A stretch of 64,000 bases of DNA from Porodaedalea pini (Eukaryota > Basidiomycota > Agaricomycetes > Hymenochaetales > Hymenochaetaceae). The translations under genes were made by a program, and so were the position numbers. The stretch is from positions 992,001-1,056,000 of the forward strand of contig NBAY01000007.1 of the NCBI GenBank assembly GCA_002794775.1, written 5' to 3'. The notes beneath the pieces were generated by a model that worked only from the letters and a program-made list of their open reading frames with translations, was not told the origin of the DNA and searched no databases. Positions 11,170 to 22,957 of this stretch are shown here, one piece after another; position 1 is the stretch's first letter; each line of letters starts with the position of its first letter.

Positions 11170-12665
11170 CTGTAGAAAGAAAGGATAGAGGTCAGAGTGA
11201 GTTCCAATCTGTCCATTTCATTCCGTAAAAGCTGACAATAAACTCGCCTATAGGATGTCCGATAGAACCTCTAATTCTGCATGTAAACCCCTGGAAGCGT
11301 GTCCGCGCCGTGATTAAAAGCCAGACGTGGGCCAGGAGGAATTGTTGTACATGATAAGACGTGCGACGTAGTGTACTCAAAAACAGTGTCCGAGTCGTAC
11401 CTTCTGTAAATTTTCAATTATATCAGGAAAAAAAGGTTCTGCGAGCTTACCATCATAAAGTAAGATCAGTCCCGATATTATGACATCCGCGATGCCTGCC
11501 GTGTTTTATACCTAAAGAATTTCCACTAAAATGCCACATTACGATATGCAATGCAAGTGCGGACAATGTTAAGTTCTTGTCTTAGATCAGAACAACATTC
11601 ACATTGTGTCGCCCCATCGAAAGTGTAAGCGGCAAACCGCCGCCTCAGAGATATCCCTCGATAGTGCTCGCGACGACGTGTCCGACTAACATCAAAGAGG
11701 GGGGCTAATGATTAGCAGCTATGTCAGATTCTGAAGCGACCACGGACTCACTGCAAACGGTCTTCAGCGAGTAACAAGAGAGTGTCCCATTTATCCAGGT
11801 CGATGACGGGCTAGGCGACAATACGGAAGGAAGAACAAGTTTCAGGTGCTTCAACGTCGAGCTCTACCGGTAAAAGTCGTCAGAAAGATTCGTGCGGACT
11901 ATAAAGTTACGATAATATTACCATTCCGGCCGAAAACTGGCGGCTCTGGCCAGTACAGAAAGGAATCTCTTGTGCACGTCGATTTCGGACATTGGGGAGC
12001 CGGCAGCCGAGTCATTGTATTCTGGTGAGCATGGTCGATGCAATCATGATGCGGTCATTCAATGTCGATCCTACCGCACAGGGGATGAGAATGTCGATGT
12101 GGATCGCGAGAGCTGGAGATCAACGAGTGACTGAGAGTCCCTCGCATGCAAAGGAGAGGAAGAGGCACTCAGAGCTCTGTAGCTTTGCATCCGAAATGAC
12201 TTTAGATACTCACGGATAAAATTGATAAGAAAGAATTTCCTCCGAGTCGAATGATTCTAAGTCATATAGGCCCGAATGCCACTACAAACGCCCATATCAA
12301 AGAGCAAGATCTCCTTTAATGATAAAGGAGTCCGTCTTTTGGCACTCTTGCGCACGTAAAGGTCTGGACGCCCGTAAGGACACCTTTCTTTCAATTGCAA
12401 GGACTTCGGTTATCGGGAGGGGACTGTGCACAAAGAACCGAGCATCGATCCTGGAAGCAAACATGTCTCTGGATGTTTAGATATAGCCGCTAGTTACACC
12501 CGAGCTGGAAGTCGTTGATCAAGCAGATAGGGGATTGTACGATCATGAGCAAGAAGTTGTGAGGAAAGGTTTGCGATCCTGGAACTTGTGGAAGTTGCGG
12601 CCAAAATAGTAACTTAGTATTAGTAAGAAATAAGCTTTCACTTATCACTCACGTGACTGATTGAT

Positions 12666-13973
12666 ACGCGTTCGGCTTACGTGGCTAAGCCGTCCTGGAC
12701 CTTGGATGCGGTAAGTGGCTTGCCTCTGAACGCGGGAGTGGAGGAATAATGGAGTTCAGCGCAGATCGCGCCTCCGATTGTTATAATATAAATTATAGGC
12801 GTCGTCGTTGCCTTCCTGGCCGGTGTTCTCTTTTATCCATTACAGACGTCGTCCCAAACGGCGGTATACTGAAAATGCAGACGCATGCCACCTGCACCGC
12901 CCACCTACACAATTATTCGCAACCATATTAATATTCACAGCAGAACCTCCCTCGGCCTTCACTCGCTGACCGGGTACGGCAGCCCCTCCGCGAGTGCCCC
13001 GGGATGCAAGAGTGCCGCAGCCGTCGCGTAGGTGCGCGCGCGTACGCACACCCCGAGAAGCCTCGTGAGCTCCTTGTGGACCCGCCCACGGTGCATGGGC
13101 TCACGCGCGGCGTGGGTTGGAGTATCAACATCGATTCTAGGGATGCACTATATGACTAACGGATCACGGCACTTGAAACCGAGCTCAGGAGAGGGAGAGG
13201 GATTGCACTCGAAGGAGGCCCCTTCCCTCCTTGGGTTGCCAACTTACGAAGGACGAACTCGGATTCATATTCACTATCTCAATAGCCCTAGATTATCTTT
13301 ATACATGCAACAAACATCAACGGAACCCAACCCGAAGGCCAAGTCCCAGTCAAATAAAATTAAGAACCAACGGTACACGCGTATGCATATGCATGTAAGT
13401 AGTATGTACAGCATGTACACTCGAAACCAAAGTAGTGTCTCGAAGAAAAAAAGAAGAATGTACAAAGAAGACGAAAGGGTAATAAGAACTCCAAAGTCAA
13501 AACTTGATCACGGGTAGACAGACAGAACATGCATGCAGCGGTCCGATGTCCCCGAAGACGAACAACGCATAGAAATCGAAATCGAATCAAGGGAGGTAGA
13601 GAAAGGAGATGAATAAAAGGCAAGAAGAAATCCCAAAGACGGAAAGAAGATCGAGGGGATGGAAGGTGGGACATGATATGGGAACGGACATTAGGAAAGC
13701 AGAAGACGCAGACACATACAGACACAAGGGGGTTATAAACGACATCACAAGTCGTGTGGCAGTAAAGCCGTGCGGTATCGGCAGGAGGTAAAGGAAACGA
13801 TTCGAACTGTAGGGTATCGCAGCGCGCCCCGCGTCCCGCCTACGCGGAAGCAGGAGAGTGATCGTTGTGCATAAATTACGGCAACCGGAGATGCCTCGGA
13901 ATGTATCGTGGGTTAGAGCGGTGTATGAGTATGAGCATGTAGGTATGGGTTGGGAAGAGTGAGTTCAGGGCGT
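12666..13973. other. Intergenic; probable 3' region of the aminopeptidase gene
   Basis: There is a GC-rich stretch near 12950-13110, then a purine-rich stretch (13400-13700) that reads as the T-rich 3' flank of the minus-strand aminopeptidase P gene. The 161-codon open frame at 13032-13517 has no family resemblance and biased low-complexity composition, so it is not called. Confidence 0.4.
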
Positions 13974-16900
13974 CTAATCCCAGTCAATATGGAGGCCGCC
14001 AGGGACCGGGCTGGCCTGCCCAATCCCGCGCTCGGCCTCACGACGAAGCCATTTGAGTGCGCGCTTATCCTCGCGGATGAGAGGCTCAAGCAACTGGAAG
14101 CAGCGCTTGTTGTGCTCCTGCAATACACGTCAAGTTTTGAAACTAATAACGAAAAAACCAGGACAAACCTTGATCCAAGCAATTTCATCTCTCGAAAGCA
14201 TAGCCTCGCGGACCATCTTCGTCTGAATTGGAACGACGGTGAGGCGCTCAAAGCCGAGCCAGACGTCGCCCGAGAACTCGTGCCTGGTCTAGGGCGACAG
14301 GTCAGCAAACAGAGTGAGATTTTATTCATGGTAAATGTGGGCTTACTCGGATTTTTTTCACCAGGAGTGCTGATTCAACACGGACGCCCCATTTGCCATC
14401 AGCATCTGTTTAAAGAGGTGATGTAGATCTGAGCCACTACAGAAATATCGAGGCTAATGATGGCACTCACAGAAACCAGGCTCGTTGGTGATGACGTGGC
14501 CGGGTACAAGCGGCACATCAGAGCTGAAGCTATGCGGACCTTCATGGACGTTGAGGAAGGATCCAAAACCGTGCCCCGACCCGTGCTATACAGGAAATAT
14601 CAACGAAGGATTCGAGGACAAGGTAACTTTTCAGACTGACCAAGTAATTCAGACCTTCTTTCCACAATGCGTTGCGCGCAAGGACGTCGAGCTGGCGGCC
14701 GCTTGTCCCCTCCGGGAAGACTGCACTGTCGATAGCTATGTGTCCCTGGAGCACACGCGTGTAGGCCTCACACTGCTCCATGGTAGGCCGACCGAAGTGC
14801 ATAGTGCGCGTGCAGTCGATCGTACCATCTCTGTACTGAGCACCAGAGTCACTAAAGAATCCAATTTGAGTATATGCGACGCATTGACCATGATGAGGAA
14901 AGCACATACTTCAGGTAAGGGGTATCCCTATCGATGAAAGGGGAACCAGACTTCGTCGGTGTGTAGTGCGGAAGCGCAGCATTCGGACCCGTCGCGCTGA
15001 TACTCTCATATGACAGGCCCTCGTAGAGATCGTTCTTCCGACGGTACTCCGTCAAACGCGACGCAGCCTCATATTCCGTGATCTCGTATCCCTTCGCCAG
15101 CTTGTCCTCGAGCCACGCAAGCCAGCGCACATAGCTCGCGCCGTCACGCAGGTGCGCGGCGCGCATTCCGTCGATCTCCGTCGAATTCTTCACCGCCTTC
15201 ATCTCGTCTACATACGACGGCGACGGCGCGATCGTGTATCGGAAGTGCGTCAGCAAAAGCGAGATCGCATAGCTCGCATCCTCGGAGATGAGCACCTTTC
15301 CCACGCCCCACGGCGCACGACGCAGGAAGGACCACAGGTCATTGTACTCACGCGGCTCAACGCGCAGCGCTTCAAGGTGCTTGCGCACGTCGTCCGTGAC
15401 CTTCGCGAGCTCCACGAAGAGGATTGCGCTGTCGAGTGCAACGAAGAGATATGCCTGGAAGACTGGGTTGTATGGCACGTCGTGTCCGCGCAAATTGAGC
15501 ATCCACGCGACATTAGAGAGACCCGTCACGAGCGTCGCGACGTGCTTCTGCGCATCCGTCGGCGGGCCGGGTTTCGCATACGCGGGCTTCGCGGGAGGCT
15601 GATCGGTAATCCACTGGCGCAGCGCAGCGAGCTTCGACAGCGCGTCCTGTCCCGCGTAGCGCCGCGACTGTATGAAAACTGCGTCCTTCGAGCGTGGTGG
15701 TTTGTTCTTCCAGACGAGATCGACGAGGTTCTGCGAGGGGAAGACGAGCTTTGCGCCGACTCGTTGCAGAGCGCTATTCAGCGCAGACGCTTTCGCCCAG
15801 CTGATCATGCGCGCGTCAAGGCCTATCCGCGTGCCTTCTTGTGCACGGCTCAGAAGGAATGACTGCCAATCCCGGAAGCCATCGACGATCGGCGCACGAA
15901 CGAGGTTCCAATTGTTGTCCAGTTCTTCCTCGGCCTGCAGCCAGTAGCGGGAGTCCGTGACGAGATATGCACTGTTCTTCGAGATAATGGCCTGTCCCGC
16001 AGAGCCCGTAAATCTAGTTATCCAATATTATCAATATCTGCTATTGCGTGATAAAAAAAATTAGAGAAAGCCCTTACCCAGAGATAAACTCCCGCCGCTT
16101 GTCGCCTTCAGCAACGTATTCTGACCCGTGAGCATCCTCGCTCGGTACGACGCTGTAGGAATGCATGCATGAATACGTGAAAACAAATGAAAGGCGAAAG
16201 GCGTACTAATAATCCAAGTTGTCTTTTGCCATTAGCACCCTCAGATCCTGCAGCCTCTGGCTTGTCTCCACGTGCACCTTCGGCTCCTCGACATCGTTGA
16301 TTTTGCGCTCCAGTGCTGAGCCGACGAGGGTACTTTGCGAGTCCGTGGGCGACATCGTGGGACGCCGCGGGAAGAATCGGCTTCCGCCCGACGCTCCCGA
16401 CTTGCCTGACTTGCCTGACTGACCTGACTGACCCGATGCGCCTGACGCACCAGATTTGCCAGATCCGTTCGACCGCTGGGTGCTTGAGCGTTTCGGCGGG
16501 ATGGTAGGCGGTGGACGGGATGATGTGGACGTGCGCGGAGACGCATCCGGAATAGGCGTCAGCGGCGGACGGACAGGCTTCCCAGACGGCGAGACGAGCG
16601 AAAAGTCGGAAGTGTTCGCAGAGCGTACGGCATATGGCGTCTCGGCGCCCACGGGCAGCGAGTTCTTGCGTGTAAGCAAGCCCTTCTTCACACCCGCCTC
16701 CTTCTCCCTCTGCTTGCCCAGACCCCATCCAAAGCCCCATCCCAACTTGCGTGGCTGCGGGGGCGGTGGACTTGAGGTGCGTGCAGACGGTAAATTCCTG
16801 TATGACTCAGAGTCGGTCTTGAAGGTGAGGTTTTCGCCCTTGCTGGTTATTGTCGCGGTCGGCGAGTATGAGCTTTGGCGTGTGAGGTCGACAGAGTCGT

Positions 16901-17090
16901 CCGACCCGGAGCGGGGCAACGAGCGTGAGCGACCTGAACGACGTGAGTCCCTCGACGGATACGAATCCCTGCCCGTGGATAACGATCCCTTCTCCGAGAA
17001 CGTGCGAGACGGCGAGAGGGGTCTGCCTTTCTTCTTTCCGCTGCCAAACGGCAGACAGAATGGTGGCGGAGGAGGTGGTGGAGGCACCAT
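13974..17090 (-). CDS. Xaa-Pro aminopeptidase P (M24B metallopeptidase) with long N-terminal extension
   Basis: It removes N-terminal residues that precede proline and is a dinuclear-metal enzyme. Eight exons on the minus strand: 17090-16207, 16152-16078, 16013-14910, 14851-14641, 14585-14471, 14405-14347, 14288-14169 and 14117-13974, giving 903 codons. The core has the family start [13 protein letters not shown] and REFISGFTGSAG. The metal ligands are present: Asp in DSGAQY, Asp in DGTIDCTRT, His in HGSGHGFGS, Glu in NEPGF and Glu in RVES. About 285 residues ahead of the core are Pro/Ser/Gly-rich, with a poly-Pro start and GKSGASG-type repeats. Cytosolic relatives are about 610 residues, so the true start may instead be the Met of MSPTDSQ. 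Function is confident; the start is uncertain. Confidence 0.88.
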
Positions 17091-19414
17091 GGCTATCGTC
17101 TATGGTGATGGTCGACGATGAAGAGTATTGTCGGGCGTTCCCTAGTGGTCGGCCCTTAGGACGTCGTCGTGGTCTGGTCAGCAGAACGCACACGAGGACG
17201 GGCGAGGGAGGACGCAAGAAGGCTTGAAAAGGCTTCCAGTGAGAACTTTTTCGGCGATCTCGCCGGGAACGACAAAGTTCACTGCTTAGTCAGCACGCTC
17301 AAGCGAATGCGCTAGAACCAGAACTCTATTCCGATCGCCCCCAATCCGGCCTTGCAGTCTTGGAGATGAACTGGATATGCGCCGTCAGGCAGTCTTTCAG
17401 GGTTGCCTTCTTGGCCTGTGCAAGGTAGAATGAACTATGGAGTGTGGTGCTTTGGGCTCTTTGAAGGCCCTGGTGACCGTGGATTTCGGATCTGGGAAGT
17501 CCTGCTGGGAAAGGGGTACAGGTGCTGGAACTTCGCGCCGTGTCACCGAGATGAAAAACACGCGTGTGGGGGAAACGCCTCCTGTATCTAGTTGAGAAAT
17601 AGCCTGTAGAACCGGTAACTCATACCTAACTCTTGCGCAGTACCGGAAGGAAACTTTGGGAAGCCAGTCCCGGTGTTCTCCAGATTGAACGAGAATGATT
17701 GAAGGCGCCTACAGACTCGGGGTTGAAGAAGTTCTAAGTGGTGGTCCAAATCATAAGCCAGAGAAGGAGAAGTGGAGATAGGCAACAAAGTTTCGAATAG
17801 GAGGCACAACGTGTCACAGTTTGCCTATAAGCTTTGGAAATTGAAGCCATTGCATGAAGGGTCGTGTATCTAGGGAATGGATCTTCAGGTCAACAATAGA
17901 GGGCATGTGCACAGCCTTGTAGAATCCATGGAGAGACGCGTCGGGTTCTGGCCTAGGTCCACTCCCAATAATAGTCATGTTTTCTGCTGAGTGTGAGCAT
18001 TCCATAGGAGCCCCGTTCAGACTTGCTCTCCGTGATATTCTTGATTTCTTCGGAGTGTATGTATCCACCGCTCTTCTGATGACGCAGGTAATTCAGCGGC
18101 ACTGAAGACTTTGCTTTGTGAAGCGACTCCAATTCACCGAGTTTCTACCATTGCTAGTGGTTATGGCTCGGATGGTCCTGATAATTCAAGGACATTGCCG
18201 AGAACAGAGTGCCACCGGAGATTGTTGGAGCAAGATGAATGAACCGTATTCATAAGGCAGATGAACTTCCCGGCACGTTCGTCCAAAGTAGCAATAATCT
18301 TAGAGGTGAGGCTATGCACGAGATATTAGTCCGCCCGCGAAAGTGTCTTCTCACGCGCATCAGGGTCGAGGGTAAATTCAAGAAGGAAAAAAAAACAGGC
18401 AAGGACCGCGAGTTTCCTTTATGCCGTGTAAAGCGCAAGAGCATATTCTCTTCCAGTGATGTACTATCTTATGAACGCAAGAAAATGTTGCACCCAGACA
18501 CCAGTCGCCCTACGCGCATATATGCGTCATTTTAGCGAGACCAGGAGCAGGCAACCGTAGACAAGTATAAGTGCAGTACAGACAGCTGGAAGTACTTGCG
18601 CCTTGGTACAATGGGAGACGATTCGCAGTTCTAGACCGCCGGTTCGATATGAAACTTGTCGACACCTGCAAGTCAACAGCTGGAAGATATAGAAGAAGAT
18701 GAGTGAGTCAAATATATTATTTTGAAGATAGAAGAGACTCGAGTGCAGTCGCACAGAGCAGAAAAAAGTGGTGAAACAAGATGACATGCGTATGCACTTA
18801 CAGTGATATGAATCACTTCTCTGTCCCTCGATTGACGAAGGATCGGATAGCTCATCGAAGATAGCGTCTGGATTCCTTTCAGTTACCGTAAAGGCCTCCA
18901 GTGCGTTACAGCCTTCCCTCCGTTGTCGTTGAAGTCTCTTGCGCCACCCAAGTCATAAATCTTCAGTGCGCCATCGTGTGGCGCAGCTGTCTTCGTCGCT
19001 CTTCATTCGAGCAGCACGAATATACCAAATCTTCCAGCCTTCAGTGAGCTTGACTGATACACAAGTAGCCCAGAAATGAACAGACGAGAAGGTGGGCGTC
19101 CGGACCAAGACGCGAGTACGCGCTCGGGACGCGTCTAAATTAGGATTTAAGCGCCGATGATAACCACGTGCTTTAGAAGCGGTGGTGACCATGCATTCAT
19201 CCATGACGAATGCGAGGTATTTCAGGTCGAAGAGAGCAGGAAATTCATAAATAAATAAATGAGTAAAGCAATGGAACACAAAAACCATGCAAAGAGGATG
19301 CAAAAGAAGTGACCACGGTTCTGGAATTTTCGACACGATTTACGCCGGAAAGAGGAACATGCATCACGCGAGCTCGGGAGTCCTGGGTGGCGCAAAGTCG
19401 CGAACGTAACGGGG
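17091..19414. other. Gene-poor region with one relic
   Basis: Apart from the F-box-like relic at 17585-18070, only short unsupported open frames are seen. A minus-strand frame of 127 codons at 18953-19336 has no recognised features. The right end is the promoter of the gene at 19502. Confidence 0.4.
17585..18070 (-). pseudogene. Decayed F-box/leucine-rich-repeat-like fragment
   Basis: Two adjoining minus-strand frames read as one protein if the frame changes near 17815. The first ends in a stretch like FMQWLQFPKLIGKL, and the second continues with LCLLFETLLPIS and an LQSFSF segment. The spacing of Leu and aromatic residues resembles the LRR part of agaricomycete F-box proteins. No F-box itself is visible. 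It could instead be chance coding-like sequence. Confidence 0.3.
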
Positions 19415-19422
19415 TATAAAGC
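19412..19422 (+). promoter_or_regulatory. TATA box
   Basis: TATAAAG at 19415-19421, about 85 bp before the ATG at 19502 and followed by a C/A-rich leader with CAACCACCACC. Confidence 0.6.
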
Positions 19423-19501
19423 GACGTTGCCCCATCTGCCGCTCTTGACTCACAACCACCACCATCTCCTTCCGTTACTGCATATCAAACTAACAACAAC
19501 T

Positions 19502-20124
19502 ATGACCCGTACTGAGCGTTCAACCTCGCCTCGCGCTATCCTCAAGGACAGGTGTGTCTCCGCATCATTTCATTCGCGTCTCGTATTTAGCACCACTGAC
19601 GACATCTTTGTGTGTTGCAATAGATCCGAGTCCAAGTCAGGCCACGACAAGTCGCTCCGCAAGGGCGGCGCTGGACCGCACAACTGGGGATCCGTGCGCG
19701 ACGAGCTCGAGCTCGAGCGCGAGGGCCTCGAGGATGCGCAGCTCGACGACCCCGAGCTCGCAAGCGTCCCGGATGACGTTAACGCTGCCGTGCGTCCCGC
19801 GTTCGATGGTCCACCAGAGGGCACGAGCGCGTCTCCGCAGAGTGAAGAGGAGCTCGAGAAGGCACGCGAGTTCCGCGCCAAGGGGCTCAAGGGTGATGGT
19901 GAGTTTCTTCCATACAAGACAGGCTGGATGTATGCTGATTGTATGTCATATTGCACCAGTTGACCTTGCGTCCATTGCACGCACCTCCGCGGGCGCAAGT
20001 ACCAGCCCGCCAAAGGCCCATGCTCTCGAAATCTCCCGCGACGCAGATGTACGTCATATGACCACCTTGTGCTTCTGCAAACGTATATTCACGGCCGCTT
20101 TTTCAGACCCATGCCATCCCCTAA
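19502..20124 (+). CDS. Stm1/HABP4-family (hyaluronan/mRNA-binding domain) small protein
   Basis: Four exons (19502-19551, 19624-19898, 19960-20048, 20107-20124) encode 143 residues. The sequence after the first intron, SESKSGHDKSLRKGG followed by GPHNWGS, is the hallmark of the HABP4/PAI-RBP1/Stm1 domain. These proteins bind RNA and idle ribosomes in the cytoplasm. The middle is Asp/Glu-rich and the C-terminal half is Ala/Ser-rich and probably disordered. The protein is shorter than yeast Stm1 (about 270 residues) and retains only one domain motif. Each exon joins in frame, and the last exon adds just five residues. Confidence 0.65.
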
Positions 20125-20295
20125 ATATCCTTATTGAACCACAAGTCACTAATAAAGAGGAATCTTCGCCGGACGCCCAAATCAAATGAAGTGTATTTGT
20201 ATCTCGTAGTCGTCGCATTGAATTGAATTGCAGTGTTTTGTTGGCACGTCACGTATAAACTTGTCCGGCACGAAGAACAACTCCGGCCGACCTAT

Positions 20296-21083
20296 TCAAG
20301 TCACCTCCACCTTCGTCATCTGTGCATACGTGGGACGCTCCGAGTCCGTGCCAAATTCATCTACATTTACCCACTCCGTCTCGCCCGAAGCATCCGTCTC
20401 GTATTCGGAATCTGCATCCATTGCATCCGAGTCCGTTCCCATGAGTGAATATTCGTCTGTATCTCTGTCAAATGTGTCCTGCCGTAACTCCACGTCGCAT
20501 TCGTCATCGTGGGACGCTTCTGCGGTTACCAGTGAAAGACTCAGTGCCCGAGCGAGCTGGAGCTCGTACGACTCCTCCTCGGATTCGCCGTCTATTGTCA
20601 TCTCAACGTCAACAACAGACTCATCAGCACTATAGCTCAAAGGAGGGTCTGTAAACAAGTTGCAGTCAACATTAGGAGACACCTTCTCCGCATCCAATCC
20701 GAAGAAAGTCACCTCGCACTGCCTGCCTCTCCTGCCCATCAGTTTCAGCATCGCCGTCCTCCTCGAGCTCTCCATCCGTCCAGGAAAACCACCATATCCG
20801 CTCCCTTTTCCGGTGCCCGTAATTCCGCCCGGGCTCGGCGACCCGCCCAGCACGCGTGCCATACCCCTTCGACTTCTTCCAGGGCTTCGAACAGCTCGAG
20901 CTCTTCCCCATGCGGCCATCTTTCTGCAAGGATCAAGGATGGAATATGAGTGAAATATTGCGGAGCTCAAAAGGGAAAGGAAAGGGGGATGAAGAAGGAA
21001 GATGAACACACCTTGTACAGGACCTTCTGCCGCTCCCTGTACGCCCCGCGCACGTCCTTGTGGTCATTGGCGCATAACGACAT
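20296..21083 (-). CDS. Unknown protein, basic N-terminal half and very acidic C-terminal half
   Basis: Three exons on the minus strand (21083-21012, 20923-20713, 20648-20296) join through GTGTGT...CAG and GTGACT...CAG introns to give 211 residues. The N-terminal 24 residues include a dense charged segment (YRERQKVLYK). The middle is Lys/Arg/Gly-rich. The last 110 residues are strongly acidic, with many Asp/Glu/Ser pairs and the end TYAQMTKVEVT. No domain is recognised. A single-exon reading of 237 codons is possible from 21009, but the spliced model joins all blocks in one frame and avoids a hydrophobic, intron-like start. Confidence 0.5.
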
Positions 21084-21941
21084 ACTTCGTTGTCCGTTCG
21101 ATGTCAAAGAGATAGGAATAAGGGATAAGGATAGAAGAAAAGGTATAGGTTCAATTGTCAAGACGCGTTGGCTTGAGAGAATGTCCCCCATCCAAAGCGA
21201 GGAAATTCAGCTTGATATACAGTGCAAGACGAGGGTTGAGTCATATCGGGAGCGCGTCAGTACTAGTGACTCCGACACAGAGTCAGATGAGACAGCGCAT
21301 ATAGAATGGTTCGAAACCCTGATGGCGCGCAGGCGAGCACTGATCTCGAGTCATAGCGAGTCCAATAACAGCCACAGCACGGGATTTCTCTAATCTACTC
21401 AAGGCGATATTAATCGAAGCGTCCTCGGCCTCTGGCTTGAACCTGAGCGAGGGATTGGAGGAACGCACTATTTGTGTACGCAGTTCTGCAGATGCTGGTA
21501 AGCTAGAGCAGGGACTCGAGAGGCACAAGTGAATTGCGTGTGCCTGACTTACTGCACCGAGAGTCTGAGATGCACATATTATACAAATTTAATTCTTTGA
21601 ATATATGAGGAGCAGGCTAAAAGCTCAATTTTGAGGGATAGACGGGCTTTGTGCGGCTGTTACTTCTGATGGTATCGCATGACTCAGAAGCAGTACACTG
21701 AGAGGGTTCGATCTTTCATTATTCATCACTCGGATTGCGATTGACAAAGGATCAAGTTTAACGGCTGCTATCTATCTTCGCTAGCTACGTATGTCCAACG
21801 CTACAGCTACTAGTATCTGCCCGCTTTCAATGCTCTGTATGTTCTCCCATTCTCTTGTCATTAACATCAGAAAACCTATCGCACAGTATCTAATGGGCAG
21901 TAGCGAACGGTGTCCTGCCGCGAGATGATACAGCATGTGCG
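21084..21941. other. Intergenic
   Basis: Only short open frames are seen, including a plus-strand one at 20950-21393 that overlaps the preceding gene antisense. It holds the 5' flank of the minus-strand gene at 20296 and the 3' flank of the one at 21942. No feature is supported. Confidence 0.4.
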
Positions 21942-22439
21942 TCAAGTTGAAGAAAAGTGGCGTTTCCGTCTCTTCTCTGCCACCCAGTCGTCCCTTATTG
22001 TCTTCACTCTATTCGCATAACTGTCAATTTTCTGGGGAGTAATTTTCGGCACTTCTGCGTAGGATTTGCACAGACGTTTTTCATTTAGAGATCTCCTCAA
22101 GGCCTCTCGCGACTCGTAAGCAGCTGCAAACTTCGGCATTAAGTCTTGGCACGTATTGATAGCCCGGTTAAGCAAATTATTCAACTCGGAGTCGCTCCTA
22201 TTCGTCATCCTAATGTTGTTCAGAGACTTGTGCAGATTATTCAAGTGGTTGCGGCTCCACTGCAGATGATCGAGGTTCTGCTTGTCTGTTTCGTATCGCC
22301 TCGCATCGTCGTCGAGCACGCTCGTCTGTTCGTAGACTCTGCTGAACCTCTCCAGTGCTTGTACTTCATCCTGAGTCGGTTGTTTTAAATGATCGTTCCG
22401 CCTGTACTGCGGGTGATCAGTAGGTCTGCGTTGTGACAT
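21942..22439 (-). CDS. Small helical/coiled-coil protein of unknown function
   Basis: A single open frame of 165 codons. The composition is strongly helical and charged, with heptad-like Leu/Asn spacing (NLDHLQWSRNHLNNLHKSL) and a basic tail (KRRKRH). A TATA box in the correct orientation (TATAAAA, minus strand, about 22532-22539) lies about 95 bp before the ATG, supporting a real gene. It is divergent from NOG1, with 518 bp between the start codons. No family is recognised. Confidence 0.5.
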   Translation of the reverse strand: MSQRRPTDHPQYRRNDHLKQPTQDEVQALERFSRVYEQTSVLDDDARRYETDKQNLDHLQWSRNHLNNLHKSLNNIRMTNRSDSELNNLLNRAINTCQDLMPKFAAAYESREALRRSLNEKRLCKSYAEVPKITPQKIDSYANRVKTIRDDWVAEKRRKRHFSST

Positions 22440-22957
22440 GATGCTTTAGAGCGTGATGAACGAGTACTTTGAGTCCTTGTGGTGCCGGCTGTAGTGCTGG
22501 AAAGTAAGAGAGATGCTCTGCAAGGAGCGCATTTTATACCTACGAAACAGGCGCTCGGTCACTAGCAGCTGCAACCCGGTTATTTGCACTCGTGCACTAT
22601 ATGGGGCGCCGGACGGCAGCTGCAATTCGATTCTTTGTCACTCATACGTATATGGTGCGCCGTCCGGTATGAGCAACCATCCAGTCTCTTCAGAGAGTGT
22701 GCCACACGCGCGGACGACCGAGAACCTGACGATATTCCATGCTAGACTGAGCTGAAGGAATACCAAACGCGCCGTCGTCGTTCAGCGATGCAGTACGGTC
22801 AGGTTTCGGTTAGAACTTCTATCTATGAAGAGAACGTGACTATATCACATGACCGCAGTCACGATCCCAGCAAATTTCCATCTCGTTGTCGAGCTCAATA
22901 CCGGACACGGCGGACAGCATATTTTCAACGTTGTTGTTGTCGTTGTTACTCTAGATC
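22440..22957. promoter_or_regulatory. Divergent intergenic promoter region (unknown gene / NOG1)
   Basis: It contains a TATA box for the minus-strand gene (about 22532-22539). It also contains a 9-bp inverted pair, CCGGACGGC at 22609-22617 and GCCGTCCGG at 22659-22667, each preceded by a TATATGG-like stretch, plus two 'agctgcaa' direct repeats. Confidence 0.4.

Larger units (their letters stand above)
9540..12665. repeat. Tandem repeat unit 2 with orphan gene B
   Basis: This is the second complete copy of the unit described at 6130-9360, in the same orientation and directly downstream. It holds orphan gene B, the doubled TATA motifs and the conserved 3' non-coding block, and ends just after a CACGTG hexamer at 12650-12655. 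Confidence 0.75.

Noticed and set aside
13032..13517. 161-codon plus-strand open frame
   Set aside because: Low-complexity, His/Met/Lys-rich translation without domains, lying in the 3' flank of the aminopeptidase gene; no splice or promoter support.
15152..15862. 236-codon plus-strand open frame
   Set aside because: Antisense to the aminopeptidase P core, whose catalytic motifs are clear on the minus strand.
20672..20953. Alternative minus-strand frame with HGEELELFEALEEVEG
   Set aside because: It looks protein-like but ends in a stop and cannot be joined to the downstream acidic exon through any splice pair; the other frame joins all three exons.
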